Shown piece by piece: positions 18,795 through 26,189 of a DNA stretch of 64,000 nt (its first letter is position 1; the number at the start of each line of letters is the position of its first letter). The notes below the pieces were generated by a model that saw nothing but the letters and a program-made list of their open reading frames with translations, made no database searches and was not told the origin of the DNA. The translations under genes were made by a program, and so were the position numbers. Where the stretch lies: NCBI GenBank assembly GCA_025455065.1, contig JALONG010000043.1:1-64000 (forward strand). The letters run 5' to 3'. Origin of the DNA: Candidatus Kapaibacterium sp. Lineage in GTDB: Bacteria; Bacteroidota; Ignavibacteria; Kapaibacteriales; UBA4661.

Positions 18795-19718
18795 TTATTT
18801 CGTATTCGCCTTAAACCAATCCACTGTGCGCCCCAAACCCTCTTCAAAGCTGACTTCGGGCTGCCATTGGAGAAGATTTTTCATCTTGGACGAAGTACAA
18901 ACGCTGCGTTTTTGCTCACCGGCTTTTGCCGGAGCGTGGACGCGCTTAATTGGTTTGCCGACTTTCATTTGCAAAAGCTGGAAAAGCGTATTAACACTGT
19001 ATTCTGCCCCTGTCGAAACGTTGTAAATGCCGCGTGCTGCTTCGGTCAGTGCCAACACATTTGCCCGCGCAACATCACCAACATAGACGTAATCTCGCGT
19101 TTGTGTCCCTTCGCCGTTGATGATTGGCTGTTCACCTTTGAGCATTTTCAGGGCAAAAATCGCAATAACGCCTGCTTCGCCGTGCGGGTTTTGGCGCGGT
19201 CCGTAAACGTTGGTATAGCGAAAAATCACGTTTTCGATACCATGCACAGTTTTGTAATAACCAAGATATTTCTCGTTGGCGAGTTTGGTTACGCCGTAAG
19301 GCGAAAGCGGACGTTTGGAGTGCTTTTCATCGGCGGGGAAATAATCTTGCTCACCGTAGATAGCGCCTCCGCTTGAAGCAAAGACAATGCGGCGCACTTT
19401 GGCTGCCCGCGCCGCTTCGTAAAGATTGAGCGTGTCAAGGATATTCACTTGCGCATCGGCTTTCGGGTCATCAACAGAGATGCGAACACTGATTTGCGCG
19501 GCGTGGTGGTTCAGAATCTCAATTTTTTCATCCTGCAAAAGTTGAGCGATTTTTTTATCACCAATGCCGATTTTGTGAAATGTTGCTTTCGGGTTGATAT
19601 TCGTTTTCACACCGGAACTCATATCATCAATGATAATGACGTTATGCCCCGCTTCGATGTAACTATCAACAATGTGTGAGCCGATAAAGCCTGCTCCGCC
19701 TGTAACTGCGATATTCAT
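18795..19718 (-). CDS. NAD-dependent sugar epimerase/dehydratase (GalE-like)
   Basis: 307-residue extended SDR enzyme. [10 protein letters not shown] at residues 6-15 binds NAD, SSGGAIYG gives the catalytic Ser, and Y141/K145 in PYGVTKLANEK complete the active site. The closest familiar group is UDP-glucose/UDP-GlcNAc 4-epimerase-like proteins. The exact sugar cannot be fixed from sequence. It sits between an outer-membrane protein pair and pgsA on the same strand, which fits cell-surface glycan synthesis. Confidence 0.88.
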   Translation of the reverse strand: MNIAVTGGAGFIGSHIVDSYIEAGHNVIIIDDMSSGVKTNINPKATFHKIGIGDKKIAQLLQDEKIEILNHHAAQISVRISVDDPKADAQVNILDTLNLYEAARAAKVRRIVFASSGGAIYGEQDYFPADEKHSKRPLSPYGVTKLANEKYLGYYKTVHGIENVIFRYTNVYGPRQNPHGEAGVIAIFALKMLKGEQPIINGEGTQTRDYVYVGDVARANVLALTEAARGIYNVSTGAEYSVNTLFQLLQMKVGKPIKRVHAPAKAGEQKRSVCTSSKMKNLLQWQPEVSFEEGLGRTVDWFKANTK

Positions 19719-19813
19719 AGCGTGTACAACTTGATTGGTAAAAAGGGAGAGAGAAAAATGTGCGCAAATTTACGGATTTATGCGAGATTTCTCCAAATAG
19801 TTCAGAAAAAACC

Positions 19814-20506
19814 TCAAAAGAAAAAGCGCAATGCCACGTTTGCCGACGTGAGTACCGCATCGCTGGTGCGTCCCGCCGGAAAGCGTACAGGATAATCACT
19901 CGGCGGAGGATTCGTCGAAGACATCGCACCGGTTGTATAGCTGGCGAGATGTGCTTCCGCACCAAGCGCAAAGTGCCGTGCAAAGCGGTATTCAAAGCCC
20001 AACACCCCGCCAAACCAAAATGAACCGATATTTTCCAAATACACAAACGGGCTGGGCATTACCCTGTCCAGCAAAAACGTTTCCCAGCGCACCGCCGAAA
20101 CGACCACACCAGAGCGAACTCCGGTATATACGCGGGTCTCAGCATCAAACGGATGCGTGTAATATACGCCCATTCCCACACGCGAGAACGTGCTTGTGCG
20201 ATAATGCCGCGCCGGAACGGTGTTGTTGTTCAAATTCAACCGCAAGGAATCATTCGCTTGTGCAAAGGCAAATTCCGTTTCCCAGCGAAAATGCTGACCA
20301 AACTGCACCGGAATATACCATGAATGCACTCCGGCGGGCTGCACCAAATATGTGTCGTTATTGGGAAAGGTGTAAGGCAGTATGCTCACGCCAATACCCA
20401 CACGCGGCGCTTCGGAGGCTGCTTCCAAGGAATCTTTTTGCGCAGAACGCAGCAACGGGTGAAACAGAAATGCAATAACAACGACACAAAACAACGATTG
20501 TATCAT
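19814..20506 (-). CDS. predicted outer-membrane beta-barrel protein
   Basis: 230 residues with a hydrophobic signal sequence (about 1-22, ending near LRSAQ) and then many alternating amphipathic strands (WYIPVQFGQHFRWETEF, GGVLGFEYRFARHFALG). It ends with the aromatic ALRFFF expected of a barrel terminal strand for BAM insertion. No named family is recognised. It starts 21 bp behind the DUF2279 gene, so the two probably share a transcript. Confidence 0.75.
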   Translation of the reverse strand: MIQSLFCVVVIAFLFHPLLRSAQKDSLEAASEAPRVGIGVSILPYTFPNNDTYLVQPAGVHSWYIPVQFGQHFRWETEFAFAQANDSLRLNLNNNTVPARHYRTSTFSRVGMGVYYTHPFDAETRVYTGVRSGVVVSAVRWETFLLDRVMPSPFVYLENIGSFWFGGVLGFEYRFARHFALGAEAHLASYTTGAMSSTNPPPSDYPVRFPAGRTSDAVLTSANVALRFFF

Positions 20507-20527
20507 AGATTCAAGGGCAATGATTGG

Positions 20528-21889
20528 CTAAAACGGAATTTTGAACGGAAACACCAAATACGCACGGACAGGCATCGGGCGGACATTCCCCTTGCCGTCG
20601 TCGAATACGCCAAACTCCAGCGCCGGAGCAGGTAGTTTCAGGATATTGAGATATTGCTTGAGCCAATTCCAAAACGGCGCACCGTCGGGCAGAAGTTTTT
20701 CGAGGTCGTAATCCAGACTGATGATGTAGCGGCGTGATTGCTCGCCTTGCCATTCTAAATTCCGCGACGCATACCCAAAAGCAAGATTGAGCCACGAGGG
20801 CCAATACGGCTTCGCAGCTTCCGGCAAGATACCATGCACATCCAACGAAAGCCACCACGTCCACGCGCTGTAATCGTCAATCGGATTCGTTGAGCCTTTG
20901 CGCGTCTTTTCGCCAAACCACGGCGCGGGGTAAAATTCCGCTTTCATTTTCACGTATTGTAACCCGGGAACATAGCGCTGGGCAATATGCAAACCCGCAC
21001 CAAGTGTATTGGCGACCATATCACTCGGCGAAAAACCCCAACCATTGCCGTAACCGTCTTGAATTTCCACGAAAAATTGGTAGCCCAAGCCCATCAAACC
21101 GCCGCCAATCGTTGCAATATCCTCGCCAAAACCCGCAGAAAGCAGAACATCCGTCGAAAATTTCGACATAAAATATCCCGCAAACATATGTCCGGCTTTG
21201 TCTGCGCCTAACTCCAAATCGCCGTCCTCAATAATCCGAAACGACAATCTGTCCGACCAAAATGCTTGGTATTGATAATACTGCGCCGCACCGACACCAA
21301 GCCCATAAACACCGCCATACAGCAGGGCTTTCCCGACATCAATTTGCGTCGTTTTTCGCACCGGCGCACCGTCAAACGTGTAGCGGTATGGGCGCTCCAA
21401 AGGCGCTTGAGAGCTTGGTTGGTACATGAGAACAGGTTGGTTGCGCTGTTCTGTAATGATGCTGTCTTGTATGGGAGCGGCATTATCCGCCAAGGCTGAT
21501 TCCTGCTTGTTTGGGAATGATGAAAGCATCACCAAACTATCTTCACCGTAGCACAGACTGAGAGCGCGGCGCTCAACTTGTCTGTGCCATGAATACGCGC
21601 AGCGTATAGTCTTCAAATGGCAGTCGTTGTCAGCATGTTCAAAATTTTCGGTATTACGCCTGTCAGCGTTAATGGCACAGACAGGAATGTCTGTGCTACG
21701 AAGATGTTGTTCGCTCACGCCCGCAAGCGGCATTACGTCTGCATTTTCAACCGATTGGATTAGTGTGGAAGTGGGCAAAGAATATTTCCACAAGACCGAA
21801 GGATAATGCGGCAATGGCGCAGCAACAAGCGCCGAGCGCATAGAGGTCATAAGCAATACGAAAACAATGAATTGAACGAAGGAACGCAT
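20528..21889 (-). CDS. DUF2279/YfiM-like envelope protein carrying an in-frame repeat insertion
   Basis: 453-residue envelope protein of the DUF2279 (YfiM-like) type. Domain hallmarks are SFRIIEDGDLELGADKAGHM followed by AGYFMSKF, then a glycine-rich segment and GFSPSDMVANTLGAGL; the His and Asp residues are conserved in the family. Residues 1-25 are a signal peptide. Residues about 64-115 are encoded by repeat A3 and have no relation to the family; the frame continues through the insertion without a stop. The C-terminus reads like barrel strands ending FPFKIPF. The molecular function of the family is unknown. Confidence 0.8.
   Translation of the reverse strand: MRSFVQFIVFVLLMTSMRSALVAAPLPHYPSVLWKYSLPTSTLIQSVENADVMPLAGVSEQHLRSTDIPVCAINADRRNTENFEHADNDCHLKTIRCAYSWHRQVERRALSLCYGEDSLVMLSSFPNKQESALADNAAPIQDSIITEQRNQPVLMYQPSSQAPLERPYRYTFDGAPVRKTTQIDVGKALLYGGVYGLGVGAAQYYQYQAFWSDRLSFRIIEDGDLELGADKAGHMFAGYFMSKFSTDVLLSAGFGEDIATIGGGLMGLGYQFFVEIQDGYGNGWGFSPSDMVANTLGAGLHIAQRYVPGLQYVKMKAEFYPAPWFGEKTRKGSTNPIDDYSAWTWWLSLDVHGILPEAAKPYWPSWLNLAFGYASRNLEWQGEQSRRYIISLDYDLEKLLPDGAPFWNWLKQYLNILKLPAPALEFGVFDDGKGNVRPMPVRAYLVFPFKIPF
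21548..21699. repeat. dispersed palindromic repeat family A, copy A3, inside a gene
   Basis: 152-bp element with GTAGCACAGAC at the left and GTCTGTGCTAC at the right, homologous to A2 at 14744-14883. It lies wholly inside the DUF2279 coding region and encodes residues about 64-115, including TDIPVCAINADR, without a stop or frame shift. It is a mobile repeat turned into coding sequence. Confidence 0.85.
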
Positions 21890-22198
21890 AGTACCTCGAA
21901 AGGTTAGTACCTCGAAAAGTGTCAGACAACGTGTTTACGGCATTTGCAAACGATTGAGCAAAGAATTTTACTGCCGGAAGGAGCGCCAATATACGAACAA
22001 ATGATGATTTCCTGTGTGTGTTCGTGAAAAAAAAGTCCCCGTTCAAGGAAATTTCTCTGCAAAAGAATCGTTGTTGGACAAAACGAGGTTGTCGAAATCA
22101 CATTTCCTCTGTAAATTGCATGGCGATTGTTTGCTCGTTCTCTGCGAAATTATCGCCCCTAACCGAAAACATTGTTTGACCAATAACCCGCATCCACA
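21890..22198. other. divergent intergenic region
   Basis: 309 bp between the leftward DUF2279 gene and the rightward SiaB-like gene, so it should hold both promoters. I see a two-copy direct repeat of TAGTACCTCGAAA at 21890-21919 beside the DUF2279 start and nothing else convincing. Confidence 0.6.
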
Positions 22199-22771
22199 GT
22201 GAATTTCGAGACACTTGCTCATCAATACCGCGAAATGACCGACAAGGGTATTCTCATGTCGTTCAAAGGGGCATTTGCGCAGCCAATTCTTGTTGAAATC
22301 GGTCAAACGCTGCGCGGAAAAATTGCCGTGCAGCCGATTGAATCAATCTCAGAACGCACAATGCTGACAAAAAAAATTTTCGCTATTTTTGTCGAATTGA
22401 CACAAAACGTGATGTTCTATTCGGCAGAGCAGGAATTGGATGAACACGGCAAAGAATGTGGCATCGGGCTTCTGGTCATTAGCGAAACGCCGGAAACATA
22501 CCGCATCAGCTCTGCAAATCAAATCGTAACAGCAGATATGGAACGTGTTCGCCAGAAATGTGAATCACTTCAACGTTTGTCGAAAGAAGAACTTAAAAGC
22601 CGCTACAACGAACAGCGCCGCGAACCTCGCTCATCAAGTAAGGGTGCGGGTTTGGGTTTTTTAGACATTGCCCGCAGAGCCGATTTGCCGCTTGATTTTG
22701 CATTTACACCACTCAATGATGAACGTGCTTTATTCATGCTTTCGGCATCGGTGCTGAAACATTCTGCATAA
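22199..22771 (+). CDS. siaB: SiaB-family protein kinase (DUF6272)
   Basis: 190-residue GHKL-like kinase of the SiaB family. In Pseudomonas aeruginosa SiaB phosphorylates SiaC, opposing the SiaA phosphatase. The family start ILMSFKGAF is at residues 18-26, an N-box-like FAIFVELTQNVMFYS at 61-75, and a glycine-rich ATP lid GAGLGFLDIARRA near 150. The start is a GTG with no obvious ribosome site; the next ATG (22235) would remove 12 residues. It opens a plus-strand cluster with a dsRNA-binding protein, SiaC and a class III cyclase. No SiaA-like PP2C phosphatase is in the window. Family recognition is firm; the kinase role is by homology. Confidence 0.85.
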   Translation: MNFETLAHQYREMTDKGILMSFKGAFAQPILVEIGQTLRGKIAVQPIESISERTMLTKKIFAIFVELTQNVMFYSAEQELDEHGKECGIGLLVISETPETYRISSANQIVTADMERVRQKCESLQRLSKEELKSRYNEQRREPRSSSKGAGLGFLDIARRADLPLDFAFTPLNDERALFMLSASVLKHSA

Positions 22772-22830
22772 CAAAAGCATTACTCCTTCACAACAACGTA
22801 ACAAGAGTATCACTTTTTCCGTCACTCATC

Positions 22831-23283
22831 ATGCCAGCAGCGAAAGCAACCACAGCGAAAGTAACCCTCACAAAAGCAACCGCAGCAAAGATAACCCCGA
22901 CAACAGAGGAAACAAAAGCGGTAAAAAAAACGCCCAAAGCATCGGCGAAAACATCAACCGAAGTAGCCTTTGCGACAAGTATTGACCATGTTCGCACGGC
23001 ATTTGCCGCACTTGCCCCCGAAGAGCAGCGTACCTTGCTTGCAGAGTGGACGCAGGCGATAACAAGCGCGAACTCGCTTACGCAGCTTGTCGAACTTGTG
23101 CAAAAAGAATACGGTGCAAATTTAACAACGGAAGTCTGGACAGAAGGCGCTGCACACGTTCCACTTGTCTATTGCAAAATCACGCTTCCCAACGGCACAG
23201 AATACACCGCAAGCGGCAAAAACCAGAAAGCCGCAAAACAGCTTGCCGCCGAAGAAGCACTTTCTGATTTGAAGAACGCATAA
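22831..23283 (+). CDS. double-stranded-RNA-binding domain protein with a basic tail
   Basis: 150 residues. Residues 1-45 are a Lys/Thr/Ala-rich, histone-H1-like disordered tail. Residues about 82-147 form a dsRBD: helix 1 SLTQLVELVQKEYG, loop EGAAHVPLVYCKI with the conserved His109, strand TLPNGTEYTASG, and the helix 2 phosphate-contact pattern KNQKAAKQLAAEEAL (K133, K136, AA). This matches the RNase III C-terminal domain, but no nuclease domain is attached. It lies between siaB (59 bp) and siaC (33 bp) on the same strand. The RNA target is unknown; free-standing dsRBD proteins are uncommon in bacteria. Confidence 0.85.
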   Translation: MPAAKATTAKVTLTKATAAKITPTTEETKAVKKTPKASAKTSTEVAFATSIDHVRTAFAALAPEEQRTLLAEWTQAITSANSLTQLVELVQKEYGANLTTEVWTEGAAHVPLVYCKITLPNGTEYTASGKNQKAAKQLAAEEALSDLKNA

Positions 23284-23316
23284 AACCTCTCTGAACAAAA
23301 GAACGTCAATAACACC

Positions 23317-23700
23317 ATGAACGATATTTCTCTTACCAAAACCACCACCACCCCAGCAATCACGGCACGTGTAGCCGACGGCTTTGTCGAGATTGACGGG
23401 GACTCATATCCCGAAAACTCGGTTGATTTTTTTCAGCCAATTTTTCAGTGGTTTCGGGATTTTATGGCGACGCAAAAGCGCCATTTGACCGTACATTTCC
23501 GTATGCCTTATTTCAACACCAGTTCTTCAAAATGTTTGCTGGATATTTTGGATATGCTCCAAAGTTACCACTACACAAGTGGCGGCGCGGTTGAAGTTAC
23601 GTGGTGGTACGATGAAAACGATGACGATATGCTGGAAAGCGGCAAAGAATTAGGTGACGGCTTAGATTTGAAGTTCCTTTTTATGCCCTACGCGGACTGA
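23317..23700 (+). CDS. siaC: SiaC-family regulatory phosphoprotein (DUF1987)
   Basis: 127-residue SiaC homologue. The phosphorylation site motif YFNTSSSK places Thr68 at the same number as the regulatory Thr68 of P. aeruginosa SiaC. In that system unphosphorylated SiaC binds and activates the diguanylate cyclase SiaD. Family blocks VEIDGDSYPENSVDFFQP and VTWWYDENDDDMLESG are present. The gene follows the dsRBD gene and precedes a class III cyclase, so the likely client here is that cyclase rather than a GGDEF enzyme. That last step is inference. Confidence 0.88.
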   Translation: MNDISLTKTTTTPAITARVADGFVEIDGDSYPENSVDFFQPIFQWFRDFMATQKRHLTVHFRMPYFNTSSSKCLLDILDMLQSYHYTSGGAVEVTWWYDENDDDMLESGKELGDGLDLKFLFMPYAD

Positions 23701-23846
23701 GGAAAAAATGAAGGAAAAAATGAAGTTCTGAAGCGCTCTTCGGACATTCTTATCTTTCCCTTCCACTATCCCCGAAAAAAAAACACTACCGATTTTTCAC
23801 GCTTTCGAGAGAAGCATTTGTACACAAGCACGTGGACACAAGCACT

Positions 23847-24902
23847 ATGAAATCCGGCACGATGACACAACAAAGCAGCATCAGTGCTTCCGTTGCCTCG
23901 GTGCTGGGGTCGTCAGCGACGGATAATCTGACGGAAATGTTCAAAAGCGAACTCGAAACGCTGGAGCAGTATCACCGCACCATTAACAGCCCCGAACTTA
24001 CTTTTGAAGAGCTTCTCCAAGAATATCGGATGCTGGGGGAACGCTACGAAAATCTTGTCAGGCAAGCCGGCAAACTCACGCGCATCGGCGATGTGGCACA
24101 GCGCAAACTTATCAATGCCAAAGGTGAGCTTGCAGCACAATCGGAAGTGATTGAAAGGGCAAATTCCGAACTCCAAGAAAAAAATGAGCGTTTGCGCGAA
24201 TCGTTGGAAGAAATCAATCAACTGAACGTCAATTTAGGCATCGAACAGGCGCAAGCAGACAATCTGCTTTTGAACATTTTGCCGCCGGACATCGCAGCAC
24301 GCCTCAAAGAAGGGGAAGAAAATATTGCGGATTTGTTCGAGGATGCAACCGTCGTTTTTACCGACATCGTAGGTTTCACCAATCTTGCATCCTTAGTTTC
24401 CGCCACAACGATTGTCAAACTCCTCAATATGCTTTTTTCCCGCTTCGACAAACTTCTTGACCATTTCCCCGTCGAAAAAATCAAGACCATTGGCGACAGT
24501 TATATGCTTGCCTCCGGCATCCCGACACAACGCAAAGACCACGCCTTGCAAGCAGCATCCTTCGCCTTTGCAATGCAAAATGAACTCAATCGTTTCGTAG
24601 CAGAAACAGGCTACCCGATTTCCATGCGTATCGGCTTGCATAGCGGTCCGGTTGTAGCAGGAATTATCGGCACTCGGAAGTTTGTCTATGACCTTTGGGG
24701 CGACACGGTAAACATCGCAAGCCGCATGGAATCTCATGGGCAGCCGGGGAAAATTCACTGTTCGGAGACGGTGTATGAACGCCTGAAAACTGTCTATCAA
24801 TTTGAACGGCGCGGCGCTATTGACATCAAAGGCAAAGGCAAAATGGACACCTATTTTTTGATTGGCAGCCTCACGAATAATTCTGCGTTGCAAGAATTGT
24901 AA
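23847..24902 (+). CDS. class III adenylate cyclase with N-terminal coiled coil
   Basis: About 351 residues; a GTG at 23832 is an alternative start. Residues 35-140 are a long coiled coil, including EYRMLGERYENLVRQAGKLT, resembling the signalling stalk of SiaC-controlled cyclases. Next comes the cyclase transducer NLLLNILPPDIAARLKEG and the catalytic domain: metal Asp173 (FTDIVGF) and Asp217 (IGDSYM), base-selecting Lys211 and Asp282 (YDLWGDT), then Asn289 and Arg293. Lys plus Asp at the selecting sites predicts ATP, giving cAMP. There is no membrane segment, so it is cytosolic. It ends the SiaB/dsRBD/SiaC cluster, 146 bp after siaC. Confidence 0.92.
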   Translation: MKSGTMTQQSSISASVASVLGSSATDNLTEMFKSELETLEQYHRTINSPELTFEELLQEYRMLGERYENLVRQAGKLTRIGDVAQRKLINAKGELAAQSEVIERANSELQEKNERLRESLEEINQLNVNLGIEQAQADNLLLNILPPDIAARLKEGEENIADLFEDATVVFTDIVGFTNLASLVSATTIVKLLNMLFSRFDKLLDHFPVEKIKTIGDSYMLASGIPTQRKDHALQAASFAFAMQNELNRFVAETGYPISMRIGLHSGPVVAGIIGTRKFVYDLWGDTVNIASRMESHGQPGKIHCSETVYERLKTVYQFERRGAIDIKGKGKMDTYFLIGSLTNNSALQEL

Positions 24903-24923
24903 GATTAACGAATCCCTTCAACT

Positions 24924-26183
24924 TTACCAATGCTTGACGAGCCACACAACGCAGTAAATCAGTAATCCCACCATACCACCAACTATCGTGCCGTTAATGC
25001 GAATAAACTGCAAATCGCGTCCGATGTAGAGTTCAACGCGGTCGGACATCGTGTCGGCATCCCACTTTTTGACGGTATCGCTGATGATTGCCGTAATTTC
25101 ACTTTTGCGGTTGATGATGATACTGAGCAAAATATCTCGGAGCCACGTATTGATGCGGTTGCGCACCTGCTCGTCATTGAGCAGCGATGCGGAAAGTGAT
25201 TGCAGGCTTTCGTAAATTTGCTGGCGGATATTGGAATCGGGGCGCTCCGCGTCAGTAACAATGCGGTATTTCACATCTGCCCAGAGTGATGAGAAATACT
25301 GCCGCACGAGGGGATTTGCCAGCAAATCTTCTTTCATCACTTCGATTTTTTGCCGATAATCGTCGGAATGACGAAGGTTTTGAATAAAATTCTGTACCGC
25401 TACGTTGAACTTTTGACGCAGTTCGTGGTCATTATCCAAATTCACCTCGCGCAAGGTTTGTTCGGCTTTAGAAATGATTGTGTCGTAAATCCGATTATCC
25501 ACAAACTTCGGCACGTACCAAGGGCTTTCCTCCTCAATTTTCCGCCGAATAAAATCTTTATTATTATTCAAAACCCGTTCTGCAACTTTTAGCGCCTCAT
25601 CAAGCAAAAATTGATGACGATTGTTGGTTGTCATTGCCGACAGCACGTTGCCCGCTAGTGGTGCAACTTCCAGCGCACGTACTCTCGCGGCAATGTTCTC
25701 CTCCAAAAAGCGCTGCACATCGTCATGCTTCAGTGCGTTCAAAAACTCAGGAATGACCGCCGTTACGCGGTGCGCAATCTCTTCCGCATTTTCCGGTGCA
25801 GCAAGCCAGAGTGCCATACGGTGCGGAATGTCCATCGTGTCAAGTTTCCCCGCAATCACCTCCGGCGTAAGAAAATTATTCTGCACAAAATTCCCCAAAC
25901 TCGCACCAATACGGTCTTTGTTCTTGCGAATAATAGCAGTGTGAGGAATGGGAACATTCAGAGGATGCCGAAAAAGTGCCGTTACCGCAAACCAATCCGC
26001 CAAAGCGCCTACCATTGCTGCCTCGGCGAAAGCCCGCACAAAAGCAGCCCACGCATACTGTTCTTCCAACGCCAACGCCACAGCAAAGAGACACACCATA
26101 CCAAGCAGTAAGCCCGTTGCAAACTGCTTCATCCGCGCAAGGTCGCGTCGCATCTCGGCTTCATTGGCAATAGGAAGGTTCAT
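24924..26183 (-). CDS. DUF445 family membrane protein
   Basis: 419 residues of the DUF445/YjiN type. Two N-terminal membrane helices (about 20-65, including the family block ALADWFAVTALFRHPLNVPIPHT in two parts) precede a long helical soluble region. A C-terminal helix ends GGMVGLLIYCVVWLVKHW, with the conserved FIRINGTIVGG before it. Function is unknown in all members I know. It lies six bases behind the SLBB export gene and is probably co-transcribed with it. Confidence 0.88.
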   Translation of the reverse strand: MNLPIANEAEMRRDLARMKQFATGLLLGMVCLFAVALALEEQYAWAAFVRAFAEAAMVGALADWFAVTALFRHPLNVPIPHTAIIRKNKDRIGASLGNFVQNNFLTPEVIAGKLDTMDIPHRMALWLAAPENAEEIAHRVTAVIPEFLNALKHDDVQRFLEENIAARVRALEVAPLAGNVLSAMTTNNRHQFLLDEALKVAERVLNNNKDFIRRKIEEESPWYVPKFVDNRIYDTIISKAEQTLREVNLDNDHELRQKFNVAVQNFIQNLRHSDDYRQKIEVMKEDLLANPLVRQYFSSLWADVKYRIVTDAERPDSNIRQQIYESLQSLSASLLNDEQVRNRINTWLRDILLSIIINRKSEITAIISDTVKKWDADTMSDRVELYIGRDLQFIRINGTIVGGMVGLLIYCVVWLVKHW

Positions 26184-26189
26184 GATTTG

